Shown here piece after piece: positions 35,572 through 44,575 of a stretch of DNA of 64,000 nt. The position numbers and the translations under genes are program-made. Positions within the stretch are counted from its first letter, which is position 1. The number at the start of each line of letters is the position of its first letter. Origin of the DNA: Shewanella marinintestina (lineage in GTDB: Bacteria > Pseudomonadota > Gammaproteobacteria > Enterobacterales > Shewanellaceae); contig NZ_JAKILC010000016.1 in assembly GCF_023283845.1 (NCBI RefSeq), positions 62,001 through 126,000 of the forward strand. Reading direction: 5' to 3'. The notes below the pieces were generated by a model, which had not been told where the DNA came from, did not search any database, and saw only the letters and a program-made list of their open reading frames with translations.

Positions 35572-36183
35572 ATGAAAAAAGCTTTATTAGTTGCATTTGC
35601 ACTATTGATGGCACCGATGGCTGCAATGGCAGCTCAGTATGAAGAAGGTGTGCACTACACAGTTATTAATGAAGGTCCAGGTACGGCTAAACCGGAGATT
35701 GCTGAGTTCTTCTCTTTTTATTGCCCACATTGCTACACGTTTGCTAAAGAGCAAGTGCCAAAGATCAAAGCGACTTTGCCTGAAGGTGTAACTTTCAAGC
35801 AGAACCATGTCGAGTTTATTGGTCGTCAAATGGGTGTTGAAATGTCTCGCGCTTTTGCTATTGCCCACCAGCTAAAAATTGAAGAGAAAATGGAAAAAGC
35901 ACTTTTCTCTGCAATCCAAGATAAGAAGCAAAACTTCACTAACTTAGATGATATTAAAGCTGTTTTCGTCGTTAATGGTGTTGAGCCTAAAGCATTTGAT
36001 GCTGCGGCTAAGTCATTTATGGTGAACGCACAGATGTCTAAGATGAAGCGTGATACTGAAAATGCAAAGATTGCGGGTGTTCCAGCGCTTGTCGTTAATG
36101 GTAAGTACCGTGTCGAAACGGGTGCGATTAAGTCATACCAAGAATTGCTTGATATCGCTTATTACTTAGCAACACAAAAGTAA
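35572..36183 (+). CDS. dsbA: Periplasmic thiol:disulfide oxidoreductase DsbA
   Basis: Start at 35572 (AGGGG 8 bases upstream) gives 203 residues with a signal peptide ending PMAAMAA. The active site CPHC is in FFSFYCPHCYTF and the cis-proline loop in AKIAGVPALVVNG, with the usual helical insert between. DsbA introduces disulfides into exported proteins; in this window likely clients include the Cys-containing porins and lipoproteins. It lies 130 bases after srkA and ends at a strong terminator. Confidence 0.96.
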   Translation: MKKALLVAFALLMAPMAAMAAQYEEGVHYTVINEGPGTAKPEIAEFFSFYCPHCYTFAKEQVPKIKATLPEGVTFKQNHVEFIGRQMGVEMSRAFAIAHQLKIEEKMEKALFSAIQDKKQNFTNLDDIKAVFVVNGVEPKAFDAAAKSFMVNAQMSKMKRDTENAKIAGVPALVVNGKYRVETGAIKSYQELLDIAYYLATQK

Positions 36184-36198
36184 TTTGTCGCGATAGCT

Positions 36199-36226
36199 AA
36201 AAAAGGAGCCAATAGGCTCCTTTTTT
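36199..36226 (+). terminator. Rho-independent terminator of dsbA
   Basis: AAAAAAGGAGCC at 36199-36210 pairs with GGCTCCTTTTTT at 36215-36226 across a 4-nt loop, ending in a T-run. Confidence 0.93.
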
Positions 36227-36435
36227 GTATATGGAAGTACTGATCCCTGAACGCTGGGACAGCCTAAGAAAGGATTTATGCCCGGCATCTTATAATTGTG
36301 AGCGATGCTAATCACCATAGGTAGCCAAGCCGTGGTAGTTGTGTTTGTTCATCTTTATTAAAGAAAACGACTTACTGTTGTTTCGACCCATTTTCTTTGC
36401 TTATAAGAAAAGCGGCTTAACTAAACTCCCAGCAT

Positions 36436-36470
36436 AAAAAAACCGCACTTCCTGATCGCAAGAAGCACGG
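36436..36470 (-). terminator. Strong minus-strand rho-independent terminator
   Basis: A 12-bp stem with loop ATCG (plus-strand view 36443-36470) is followed on the minus strand by seven T at 36442-36436. It faces no annotated minus-strand gene nearby. Confidence 0.8.
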
Positions 36471-36500
36471 CTATCGAGCTAGTAGCTCAATGTTACCCTG
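36436..36500 (-). ncRNA. Candidate minus-strand small RNA
   Basis: The 3' end is a textbook terminator: on the minus strand CCGTGCTTCTTG pairs with CAGGAAGTGCGG (two G-U pairs) around the loop CGAT and runs into seven T. Just upstream is the palindrome GAGCTA-C-TAGCTC, and further up a hairpin near 36489-36509. A possible -35 box TTGACG lies at 36530-36525 with only a poor -10 (TGTTAC at 36507-36502). No minus-strand gene precedes it for 450 bases except zapB, which lies beyond a plus-strand gene. It does not resemble Spot 42 by eye. The 5' end is uncertain. Confidence 0.35.
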
Positions 36501-36730
36501 AGTAACATTTAAACGGTAACAGAGCGTCAAAAATCTGGCAAGCGTCAATTAAAAATAAGTATTTATTTTGAAAATGAGTTATACATCTGATTGCCAAGAA
36601 TAAATTATTTTTTCTAACATTCTGATTCAAAAATTTACAATTAAATGCTCAAATAAATGAAACTCTCGTGGTAAAACACCTGTCCAACTTAAAAATTAAT
36701 AACAACAAACCAAAGTTGTCGGGAGGTCTT

Positions 36731-36943
36731 GTGAGAGTTTTTCCTGTCTATGCACCTAAGCTAATTGTAAAACACGCGCGCATTTTTCTTACTGGGGTAA
36801 TCTGGGTAAAAGATTTGGGGCGACTAGAATTTGATAAAGGCAGGTTCTTGTTGCCAAGAAAAAGCCTGCCTAAAGTTAAGCAGGCTATTTTAGAGCTCAA
36901 TGAGTTGATTGAGTCTCAAAGTAACGAGATGCAAACTGCATAA
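36731..36943 (+). CDS. Small conserved-looking protein of unknown function
   Basis: The start is taken as the GTG at 36731, preceded by GGGAGG at 5 bases; the longer frame from a GTG at 36668 has no site and an uninformative extension. The resulting 70-residue product is basic (VYAPKLIVKHARIF, RLEFDKGRFLLPRKSLPKVKQ) with an acidic helical end (LELNELIESQSNE). No domain recognised. It converges with zapB, the two stops being 10 bases apart. Confidence 0.65.
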   Translation: MRVFPVYAPKLIVKHARIFLTGVIWVKDLGRLEFDKGRFLLPRKSLPKVKQAILELNELIESQSNEMQTA

Positions 36944-36953
36944 CGTTAGGAAT

Positions 36954-37157
36954 TTAGTTAACTTCGTCGTTGAGTAGACCAACTAAACCAGTCACTTTCT
37001 CATTCCAAGAGTTAAGTTCCTGCTGTAGCTGTTGGTTCTGCTCTGACAGACCTGTATTTGTCTGCTTCTCTTCTTCAAGCTCCATTTTTAGTAGCTCAAT
37101 AGTTTCTAACGCAGCTTGGATTTTAGTTTCCAATTTTGATAATAGTTCTAGGCTCAT
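36954..37157 (-). CDS. zapB: Cell division protein ZapB
   Basis: The 67-residue protein begins MSLELLSKLETKIQAALETI, closely similar to the start of E. coli ZapB, and continues as one coiled coil (EEEKQTNTGLSEQNQQLQQEL) with the conserved LNSWNEKVTGLVGLL end. It is slightly shorter than the E. coli protein (79-81 aa). ZapB bundles at midcell, where it binds ZapA and supports the Z-ring and chromosome terminus positioning. GGGA precedes the ATG. Confidence 0.93.
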   Translation of the reverse strand: MSLELLSKLETKIQAALETIELLKMELEEEKQTNTGLSEQNQQLQQELNSWNEKVTGLVGLLNDEVN

Positions 37158-37337
37158 GGGGAGTCCCTTTAATAGCGAGATGATAGCTCCGATTCTAGCA
37201 GTGACGGGCTATTGCTGAATAGCTAATTATGCTAAATGAGCAAAAAAGACGCGATAAATTCGTTGGAAAATGATTTTTTTTGTACTTGTTACTAAGTCGT
37301 TAGTATTCTTCTATTTATTTCCTATTGGATCTTGGCT

Positions 37338-38828
37338 ATGAGCAATAGTTTGCTGATTCTTATTCCCCTGTTGCTAACCTTAAGTTTAGCGCTCATTTTA
37401 CGTAAAACCTTAGTTGCTTTAGGTGCGGGAATTGTCTCTGGTGCGCTGATTATCACGGATTTTAGCTTGTCGAAAACGTTAAGCTATATGGCAGATAAAG
37501 CTTGGTTACAGCTCTATAGCGATGGTCATTGGCAAGCGTGGCACTTAAATGTTTTAGCGGCGATGATCCTACTTGGCATGATGACGCAGTTACTTGCTCG
37601 CGGCGGAGCTGTTAAGCGTTTTGCTGATTGGCTGTATCATCGAATAAAGAGTGGTCGCCAAGCGCGGATCGGTGTGGTGTTATTAGGCTGGGTCGTTTTT
37701 ATCGATGGAATCTTTAGTTGCTTGGCGGTTGGGCATGTTTGTCAGCCTTTGAGCCAAAGATACAATATGTCTCGAGAACAGATTGCTTACCTGGTGGACT
37801 CAAATGCTTCTCCTTTATGTGCCTTGTTGCCTTTTTCAAGTTGGGGCCCCTATGTCATGGCCATTCTGGCGGGTATCACGTTACTGCCATTAACTCCGCT
37901 CGAGTCATTTATTGAAATCGCTAAAACTAACTTTTACGCTATTACCGTTATTTTGCTGTCTTTACTGATAGCGTGGTTCGGTATTGGTTTTAACTCTGAC
38001 TCGGATACTGCTGCTATACAAACCAATGATGAAGTTGATGCAGGCAGCCCTTGGTTGTTAGGTTTACCTATGGCGACGTTATTACTCGCATCAATCGGTT
38101 TGACCTTATATTCAGGTGCTAGCAATGCTCAGGGTGACAGCATTACTGATTGGATCACTGCAGCCGATATTGGCAGCGCCATGCGAAATGCCTGTTTGTT
38201 GGCGACATTGTTGGCTGTCGTTATGTTGAAGTTAGATGGGCGCACGTTAAGGTTACTCATTGGTGATTTAATATCAGGTATACGTGCTATTAGCTTTGCG
38301 ATTTTTATTCTACTTTTTACTTGGATGATAGGCGCTGTCATTGCCGATCTGGGCGTAGCTAAGCTGCTGGCAAATTGGGCAGAGGCTTTCTTGTCACAAG
38401 AAGTGTTGGTGGCAGGAACATTTTTACTTTGCGCGATAATGGCATTTACTACCGGCTCAAGTTGGGGGACGTTCGCTATTATGATCCCTATTGGCGCCGA
38501 AGTTGCGTTAGCGGTGGATCCATCTTTATTATTACCTTGTTTAAGCGCGGTAATGGCTGGCTCTGTATTTGGTGACCATTGCTCACCGATATCTGATACC
38601 AGTGTTATTAGTGCAACAAGTTCTGGTTGTCAGCCCCATGACCATGTCATTACCCAACTGCCGTTTGCAATTATTGCGGCTTTGAGTGCTTTGATTGGTT
38701 TTCAGTTACTAAACCTTGGAGTGTCGATGAGTTGGGCGTGGCTGGCTGTGGCTGCGGCAGCAATACTGATGTTGGCCGCTTTTAATAGGTGGAGCCACGC
38801 AGATGCATTAGTCGAGAATTCTATTTAG
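37338..38828 (+). CDS. NhaC-family Na+/H+ antiporter-like membrane transporter
   Basis: The 496-residue protein has about 11-12 membrane segments. NhaC-type features include VLLGWVVFIDGIFSCLAVGHVCQPL, LVDSNASPLCALLPFSSWG, FTTGSSWGTFAIMIPIG and SVFGDHCSPISDTSVIS, the last being the family's signature for ion coordination. It likely exchanges Na+ for H+ or, in some relatives, amino-acid-like substrates. The start is the ATG at 37338; a TTG two codons earlier is possible. A shared bidirectional terminator follows at 38875. Confidence 0.9.
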   Translation: MSNSLLILIPLLLTLSLALILRKTLVALGAGIVSGALIITDFSLSKTLSYMADKAWLQLYSDGHWQAWHLNVLAAMILLGMMTQLLARGGAVKRFADWLYHRIKSGRQARIGVVLLGWVVFIDGIFSCLAVGHVCQPLSQRYNMSREQIAYLVDSNASPLCALLPFSSWGPYVMAILAGITLLPLTPLESFIEIAKTNFYAITVILLSLLIAWFGIGFNSDSDTAAIQTNDEVDAGSPWLLGLPMATLLLASIGLTLYSGASNAQGDSITDWITAADIGSAMRNACLLATLLAVVMLKLDGRTLRLLIGDLISGIRAISFAIFILLFTWMIGAVIADLGVAKLLANWAEAFLSQEVLVAGTFLLCAIMAFTTGSSWGTFAIMIPIGAEVALAVDPSLLLPCLSAVMAGSVFGDHCSPISDTSVISATSSGCQPHDHVITQLPFAIIAALSALIGFQLLNLGVSMSWAWLAVAAAAILMLAAFNRWSHADALVENSI

Positions 38829-38874
38829 TCTGCAAACAGAGTCACTTGTTATTAATTTATAGGCTTATATAGCG

Positions 38875-38916
38875 AAAGCCCGCCACTAACTTAAGTCTGT
38901 GGCGGGCTTTTCTATT
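38875..38916. terminator. Bidirectional rho-independent terminator
   Basis: AAAGCCCGCCAC at 38875-38886 and GTGGCGGGCTTT at 38899-38910 form a 12-bp stem flanked by T-rich tracts in both directions. It serves the antiporter gene and the convergent barrel gene. Confidence 0.9.
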
Positions 38917-38925
38917 TACGGCGTT

Positions 38926-39546
38926 TTAGAAGCGGTAATCAACCGATAGGTAAAGTTGTTGGCTATCGTTCAATGAGGCTGTTTCAGACCCCGCTGCAAT
39001 ACCATTGTATGGCGTTGGTACTGGACCACTTACATCATAATCTTGCTTCAGGTAACGGTAACCAATTTCGGTGCTTACCTTGTCGTTAATCTTATACATT
39101 AGACCCGTTTGACCACCCCAAACGAAGCGATTTTTTGAGTCTAGGACGCTAGTATCTGGGCTGATATGATTCATACCTGCTGTCGCACCAATAAACCAAT
39201 TAAGCTTATTGCTATCGCCTAGGCCGACTAAGTAGTCATAAGACATTAAGAAGCTTTGCTGACGGCTTAAGTCATCAGAGTTATATGAGTAAGTACCATA
39301 AACACGGTTAGCATCATTTAGATAAACACCCGCTCTGACTTCATAGATAACGTTATTTTCAGTCTCTTTAAAGTGCTCGGTTTGAGGACCTCCAGCAATT
39401 GGGTTTTGTAGTGCTGGGTCGTAAGAACCTTTATAAGTGTTCTGCTGGGCGCCAACACCGCCACCAACAAACCAGTCTGCCGCCATAGTTGGTGCCGAGA
39501 TTGCCGTTGCCATTACAGACGCTAAGATAAGTGATTTAGTTTTCAT
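38926..39546 (-). CDS. Small outer-membrane beta-barrel protein
   Basis: Start at 39546 (GGAG 6 bases upstream) gives 206 residues with a signal peptide (ILASVMATAISAPTMA). The rest is alternating strands typical of an eight-stranded OmpA/OmpW-like barrel: DWFVGGGVGAQQNTYKG, NVIYEVRAGVYLND, KLNWFIGATAGMN, RFVWGGQTGLMYKIND and the C-terminal QQLYLSVDYRF with terminal Phe. No periplasmic OmpA domain is attached. Role unknown. Confidence 0.87.
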   Translation of the reverse strand: MKTKSLILASVMATAISAPTMAADWFVGGGVGAQQNTYKGSYDPALQNPIAGGPQTEHFKETENNVIYEVRAGVYLNDANRVYGTYSYNSDDLSRQQSFLMSYDYLVGLGDSNKLNWFIGATAGMNHISPDTSVLDSKNRFVWGGQTGLMYKINDKVSTEIGYRYLKQDYDVSGPVPTPYNGIAAGSETASLNDSQQLYLSVDYRF

Positions 39547-39787
39547 GTTGTGCTCCAGTGTAGGATAAATTAAGTCGGTGTCGCGTTTTGTTGGGCACAT
39601 CATAGGGCAGGCTTGCTGAATAATAACTGAATGGTATTAACGATCGCTGAAGTTGACTATTTTGCTATATAGATACCGAATAGCATTTGGTAACCTATTG
39701 AAAATTATTAATTAGCTAATTTTGACTATATAAATAAGTCGAAGCGTTTTGTCACCTAAAGGCAAGTTGGATTTTATCGAGGTCATA

Positions 39788-41134
39788 ATGGATTTAGTGT
39801 TTATTCATGGATGGAGTGTTACTGATACTGACACTTATGCTCAATTACCCCAGGCAATAGAAAAGCGAATGCAAGGCTCTACTGAGCTTACTATTCGGCA
39901 TATTTATCTTGGACGTTATATCAGTTTTGATGATGAAGTTCGCCTAACCGATCTCGCTAAAGCATTTGATAATGCGCGTATTGATTTGCTTGGTGATAAG
40001 CCATTTGCGGTGATCACTCATTCCACTGGCGCACCGGTTTTACGTCAATGGTTGCAAATGTTTTATGTTGGCGAGCAGTTAGCTCATTGCCCTCTTACTC
40101 ACTTGATCATGCTCGCTCCAGCAAATCATGGCTCTGCATTAGCCCAATTAGGTAAATCGAGGGTAGGGCGGATTAAAAGCTTTTTTTCAGGCATTGAACC
40201 CGGACGGAGAATACTCGACTGGTTGGAGCTTGGTAGTGATGGCCAATATCAATTGAATTTACATTGGCTTAATGATTTTAGTTTAATTGGACCGCTTCCG
40301 TTTGTGTTGACCGGCACTACGATTGACCCGAAGTTTTACGATTTCCTCAATAGTTATACTGCAGAAAAAGGCTCTGATGGTGTAGTTCGAGCCGCCTCCG
40401 CTAACCTTAATTTTAGTCATATAGTGTTAGCGCAAACGGCGCAAACCTGTAATAGTTTCGATGCGAGTTGTGTGACCAAGTTGCAAGTTGCTAAATATTT
40501 AGAACCTAAGCAGCACACTGCTTTTGAGTTAATAAAAAATGCCAGCCATAGCGGCAGTGAAAAAGGCATTATGGGTTCAGTTACCACTCGTAATGCGAGT
40601 AAAAAACATGTGGTTCATCGAATCATTGATTGTTTAAATGTTAATAGTCATAAGCAGTATCAACAACTAGCAGATGAAATGCACCAAGCAAGCTCATTGG
40701 TTAGGTCTAAGGTGAGTGGTTGTATGCTTGTGGTACGCGTGATTGACGATACTGGCTTGCCAGTAGAAGACTTCGATATCATTTTGCTTTCAGGTACAGG
40801 TTTTTCTCCCAACGTATTTAAGCCCGGCTTTATGCTTGATAAGCAAAAAAATCATCAAAATAACCACGTAATGACCTTTTATTTTGACGCTGCCAAAATC
40901 GCTAAAGTGGCTAATGGGAAAATAGGCATACGCATTGAGCCTAGGCCAGAACAAGGGATGTGTTATTACCAAAATGCTGAGTATCATTCTGATAGCAAGC
41001 AAGTGACTAGACTTTTAAAAGCTGATCAAACCACAATGGTCGATATCATTTTACAGCGTCAGATTAGTCCAAATACCTTTAGCCTAGTGACGCCGGAACA
41101 AGCAGGTGATTTTTCTGATTTAGCTGACGATTAA
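39788..41134 (+). CDS. Alpha/beta hydrolase (lipase/phospholipase-like) with extra C-terminal domain
   Basis: Start at 39788 (GAGG 6 bases upstream) gives 448 residues. Residues 1-260 are a lipase-type alpha/beta hydrolase: LVFIHGWSV oxyanion motif at the very N-terminus and nucleophile elbow ITHSTGAPV in place of the more usual G-x-S-x-G, followed by MLAPANHGSALA. About residues 290-448 form a separate strand-rich domain (LVVRVIDDTGLPVEDFDIILLSG, FYFDAAKIAKV, IGIRIEPRP). There is no signal peptide. Reported relatives act on phospholipids or as secreted effectors, but no secretion genes are adjacent here. Monocistronic. Confidence 0.8.
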   Translation: MDLVFIHGWSVTDTDTYAQLPQAIEKRMQGSTELTIRHIYLGRYISFDDEVRLTDLAKAFDNARIDLLGDKPFAVITHSTGAPVLRQWLQMFYVGEQLAHCPLTHLIMLAPANHGSALAQLGKSRVGRIKSFFSGIEPGRRILDWLELGSDGQYQLNLHWLNDFSLIGPLPFVLTGTTIDPKFYDFLNSYTAEKGSDGVVRAASANLNFSHIVLAQTAQTCNSFDASCVTKLQVAKYLEPKQHTAFELIKNASHSGSEKGIMGSVTTRNASKKHVVHRIIDCLNVNSHKQYQQLADEMHQASSLVRSKVSGCMLVVRVIDDTGLPVEDFDIILLSGTGFSPNVFKPGFMLDKQKNHQNNHVMTFYFDAAKIAKVANGKIGIRIEPRPEQGMCYYQNAEYHSDSKQVTRLLKADQTTMVDIILQRQISPNTFSLVTPEQAGDFSDLADD

Positions 41135-41225
41135 GCAGTTATCCGCGAGTAGCGGCCGTATTACTATGGCCGTTATCGATTTTAGTTTATCTGAGAATTT
41201 GTGTTAACTAAGCGCGAACTGTTAA

Positions 41226-41245
41226 ATTAGAGTTTGAACTCTAAT
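41226..41245. promoter_or_regulatory. 20-bp inverted repeat, possible operator
   Basis: ATTAGAGTT and AACTCTAAT (9-bp arms) flank TG, about 150 bases before the barrel gene at 41397. Its symmetry fits a TetR- or MarR-type repressor site. No adjacent regulator is seen. Confidence 0.4.
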
Positions 41246-41396
41246 CTGTGCGCGTCGCGTGCAGAATTTCAGATTGAGTTCATCTTGTTGAGCGATAATT
41301 CGCCTACGTTAATTGTTTCCTGCCATTACAAAACTGCGGCAAACTACTTTTAGTACGATATCTGATTCTTATTTTCAGCTAAGGTTTAATCTTTAA

Positions 41397-42290
41397 ATGC
41401 TTAAAATGACTACTTTTTTAGCAGCACTTACAGTGCTGCTTTTTGTTTCCCCTGTTCACTCTGAATCGATTGAGCGTGAGCCACAACAGCCGAGTTATGA
41501 TCGGGTGTTTCCTATCTGGGCTCAAGAAGCGATGGATCTCGGTCATGAACTGCCAAAGCCTTATGGGATCTCCCTTAACTATATGTCGATGGATCAACCT
41601 CTTGTTGTCGACTCTGTTGGTTTTACTGGTTTAGGCCCATTAGATGACATGCTCAGCATAAAGGGCAGTGAAGCAGTGCAAGACTCAGAAACCTTGACAC
41701 TAAGAGGCGACGTTTGGGTGCTGCCATTTTTAAACCTTTATGGTGTGCTGGGCAAAACAACTGGCAGTAGTGTAGCCAATGTTCAGCTAGAAGCCGATTT
41801 GTCTTCTTTGTTTCCTGACTGGGTGTGCACCATTAACCCGTGCAATGTCAGCAGTGCGCCTTTTGATTTTGTATTGGACTTTAGAGGTTCTACATACGGA
41901 GTCGGTGGTACGTTAGTTGGAGGTATTGATAATTGGTTTGCCTTACTTGATGTTAATTATACTAACACTCGCCTAAACATCCTTGATGGCGAGATCAGCA
42001 GTATAGTGGTTTCCCCACGAGCAGGTTATCGCACCAGCTATAACAACCACGATATTCAAATTTGGGTTGGTGCTATGTATCAAAACGTAGAGCAAACCTT
42101 TAGTGGCTATTTGCGCGATATTGGCTTCCCACTTGGAGATGCAAAGTTTGAGGTAAATCAGCATTTGGCTGATAAATGGAATGGTCTGATAGGTAGTCAA
42201 ATAGGTCTAACTAAAAACATCGACTTACTGATGGAAGTCGGTATCGGCACTCGTAGTAGTTTTATGATGAGTTTAGGTTATCGCTTTTAA
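41397..42290 (+). CDS. Outer-membrane beta-barrel of unknown function
   Basis: The 297-residue product has a signal peptide (FLAALTVLLFVSPVHSES) and ends MMSLGYRF. Between are alternating strands (GISLNYMSMDQPLVV, TLTLRGDVWVLPFLNLYGVLG, GVGGTLVGGIDNWFALLDVNYTNT, VSPRAGYRTSYN) and one pair of nearby cysteines (WVCTINPCNVS). It resembles proteins annotated only as hypothetical outer-membrane proteins. It lies 78 bases upstream of a coupled three-gene set for a lipoprotein hydrolase, DUF4056 and an Omp85-like barrel, so it may share their promoter. Confidence 0.75.
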   Translation: MLKMTTFLAALTVLLFVSPVHSESIEREPQQPSYDRVFPIWAQEAMDLGHELPKPYGISLNYMSMDQPLVVDSVGFTGLGPLDDMLSIKGSEAVQDSETLTLRGDVWVLPFLNLYGVLGKTTGSSVANVQLEADLSSLFPDWVCTINPCNVSSAPFDFVLDFRGSTYGVGGTLVGGIDNWFALLDVNYTNTRLNILDGEISSIVVSPRAGYRTSYNNHDIQIWVGAMYQNVEQTFSGYLRDIGFPLGDAKFEVNQHLADKWNGLIGSQIGLTKNIDLLMEVGIGTRSSFMMSLGYRF

Positions 42291-42368
42291 GGTTATACCC
42301 ATTCGTGAAACTTTTTAGCTGCTAGCCTTTGGCTAGCGCCGTTGTTAATTGATGTTGGAGTTTAGAGT

Positions 42369-43277
42369 ATGCGCACTATCTGTATGTTGCTACTGACGTT
42401 ATTGATTGGTGGCTGCTCGGCCGTTGATATTGTCGATTCTAAAGAAAGGGCTGCGCTACAAAGCGTGGGGTTTGAGCAACATCAATTGATGCTCAAAGAA
42501 GGTGGAGAGTTGAACTATTGGCAAGCAGGACAGGGTAAACCGCTGTTACTGATTCATGGTTTTGGTGGTTCAGCGGTATCGAGTTGGCAGCAGGTAATGC
42601 TTGAGCTAAGTCAAGATTACCAAGTAATTGCGCCAGATCTTGCATGGTTTGGCGATTCTGTCAGCCAAGGAGATCCAAGCCTTGCTACGCAAACTCAAGC
42701 TGTTATGCAATTGATAGATAAACTTGAGCTGGAAAAAGTTAACTTAGTAGGGATCTCCTATGGTGGCTTTGTGACTTTCGATTTAATGATTAATGAGCCA
42801 AAGGTTGATAAGGCCATTCTGCTAGCCAGTCCTGGCGTGCTATTTTCTGATGCTGAATTAGCGTTGATGAATCAGCGTTTTGGTGTTGATGATCCGACTC
42901 AGATTTTTGTTCCTGAAACTCCAAAACAGATGCGACGTTTGTTGGATGCAACTTTTATCGATTTTCCTTGGTATCCAGGCTTTATTGATGCCGAAATCTA
43001 CGATAAATATTTTGCTGGTTATTTAACCGAAAAGCGCAAACTGATTGAAGGACTTCCGGCTGACCGAGATCGAATTGCAGCTAACCTTTCGGTAGAAACC
43101 TTACCGCCTAGCCTACTGATTTGGGGCGAGCATGACCAAGTTTTTCCGTTGTACTCGGGTTTGCAGTTAGCTGAGCTATTAAGTGCCCCTATTGTTGTTA
43201 TCCCACAAGGAGCACACGGAATAAGTAATGATTATCCGCAGATTATCAGCCAAAGCATTAGGGCATTTGTACAATGA
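42369..43277 (+). CDS. Alpha/beta hydrolase lipoprotein
   Basis: The 302-residue product has a lipoprotein signal with lipobox IGGC (Cys16). The hydrolase fold is complete: LLIHGFGGSAVSSW (oxyanion), PDLAWFGDS, nucleophile Ser in LVGISYGGFV, Asp in IWGEHDQVF and His in PQGAHGIS. It is probably an envelope esterase or lipase; the substrate is unknown. Its TGA overlaps the start of the next gene (ATGATG), which implies coupled translation and a shared function with the DUF4056 and Omp85-like products. Confidence 0.88.
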   Translation: MRTICMLLLTLLIGGCSAVDIVDSKERAALQSVGFEQHQLMLKEGGELNYWQAGQGKPLLLIHGFGGSAVSSWQQVMLELSQDYQVIAPDLAWFGDSVSQGDPSLATQTQAVMQLIDKLELEKVNLVGISYGGFVTFDLMINEPKVDKAILLASPGVLFSDAELALMNQRFGVDDPTQIFVPETPKQMRRLLDATFIDFPWYPGFIDAEIYDKYFAGYLTEKRKLIEGLPADRDRIAANLSVETLPPSLLIWGEHDQVFPLYSGLQLAELLSAPIVVIPQGAHGISNDYPQIISQSIRAFVQ

Positions 43278-44575
43278 TGGGCCGTATATATATGCGCAGT
43301 GGCGGGGTTGCTGCTTTAATTTTATTGCTTGCGGCTTGTAGCAGTAATGATTGGCAAGTCCGTGCTTTACCAAGTGATATCGCTATCGGTGCTGCCTTAG
43401 ATAACGAGCCTGATTTAGACTTACTGCATGAGATTAATCTGCAAGAATTGCCTTTGGTACCAATTCCCAAGGCTGTGCGTCCTTGCTGTGCTTTCGGTAA
43501 TGCGCAAAAAGTTAAAGTCGGGCCTGTTCCTGTACCATTTTTTCGTTATGCCAATACCTTAGCAGTTGATAAAGTCGGCCCTCATGCCTTTGAGGCGGGT
43601 ACGTTTAGCTTCCAAAAAGATGCGCCTAATGGCAGCCGAGGCACAGAAAATAATGGACTGATGTATACGCTACGAGGTGGCTTTATTGACTTAGCTCATG
43701 TGCGCGATACCGCAGACAATGCTATTGCGCTGTTTTATCGTATTTATCCTCAACTGGGACAACAGCAGACGATTAAACTGCCAGATGAAATAGGCCCAAG
43801 AGTGATAGAGTTAAGTGAATTTGATTTAAGCCACTTAACGCCAAGGCAACGTTGGGAAACGGCTGCAGCTATTTCAGTTCGGTTAGCTTATTTTATGGCT
43901 GAAGCACATGAGATAGCCCAGTGGCATGGATATCGTAGTTGGGCTCCTTGGTCTGAAACTGTTTCAGCTTACTCTCCGGAAGATCTTTACTCGAATATGC
44001 TTGGCGCAAAGATTGCTCTAGCATTGATTAATAATAATTTGGCGATGAGTAAAGATCTTTATAATCAGCATATGACTCAGTGGTTTGCTGCAACACTAAA
44101 TTGGCTTGAGCCAGTTTCAATTGAGCAAACGAATGCTTTATTTGATGTGATTGATGGCCATTGGTGGGATTCAAATCAGCCATTACCCAGTAAGTTTATG
44201 TTGCTTAAGCGGCACTATCAGTTAAGTGATCTACAGGCACCTTATTTAGTGCCACAATCTTTGGCGCAGAACCATGAAAAATGGAATGAAGTCGCAGCGT
44301 TATTTACCTCCACACAGCAAGCGCATAACTTGTCATTAAGCCGCATCATTCATGGCGTAGAGATAGATAGCATTGCTACCCAAAAGCTGATTGTTGCCGA
44401 TAAATTTAAGCAAAGTTTTAAGCATATTCCGGCTGAACTTTGGCAAGATGGTTTTACCCAAGCCGACTTTTACCAAATTAGCGAATATAACCAAGCACAA
44501 GATGAACTGGAATTACAGCTGTTTCAGCAGTCAGAAACTGTGGAGAAAGCGTTAGCTTCCAAGGAACAGACTTGA
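43274..44575 (+). CDS. DUF4056 domain lipoprotein
   Basis: The 433-residue product has a lipoprotein signal (VAALILLLAAC) and matches DUF4056: RPCCAFGNAQKVKVGPVPV, NGLMYTLRGGFIDLAHVRDTAD, RLAYFMAEAHEIAQWHGY and the WAPWSETVSAYSPEDLYSNML segment. The H-x-x-D and E-A-H-E motifs look like a metal site, so a peptidase-like or hydrolase activity is possible; the family has no assigned function that I can rely on. It overlaps both neighbours by 1 to 4 bases. Confidence 0.85.
   Translation: MMGRIYMRSGGVAALILLLAACSSNDWQVRALPSDIAIGAALDNEPDLDLLHEINLQELPLVPIPKAVRPCCAFGNAQKVKVGPVPVPFFRYANTLAVDKVGPHAFEAGTFSFQKDAPNGSRGTENNGLMYTLRGGFIDLAHVRDTADNAIALFYRIYPQLGQQQTIKLPDEIGPRVIELSEFDLSHLTPRQRWETAAAISVRLAYFMAEAHEIAQWHGYRSWAPWSETVSAYSPEDLYSNMLGAKIALALINNNLAMSKDLYNQHMTQWFAATLNWLEPVSIEQTNALFDVIDGHWWDSNQPLPSKFMLLKRHYQLSDLQAPYLVPQSLAQNHEKWNEVAALFTSTQQAHNLSLSRIIHGVEIDSIATQKLIVADKFKQSFKHIPAELWQDGFTQADFYQISEYNQAQDELELQLFQQSETVEKALASKEQT

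Larger units (their letters stand above)
36184..36730. other. Intergenic region between dsbA and a small gene
   Basis: About 550 bases without a protein gene. It contains the dsbA terminator, a plus-strand AT-rich leader before the small gene at 36731, two palindromes (GAGCTA-G-TAGCTC at 36476-36488 and AATGTTAC-CCTGA-GTAACATT at 36489-36509) and a strong minus-strand terminator at 36436-36470. The minus-strand terminator has no protein gene feeding into it. Confidence 0.6.

Noticed and set aside
36184..36730. Spot 42 (spf) RNA
   Set aside because: The candidate small RNA does not resemble the Spot 42 sequence or its terminator, and polA is not adjacent.
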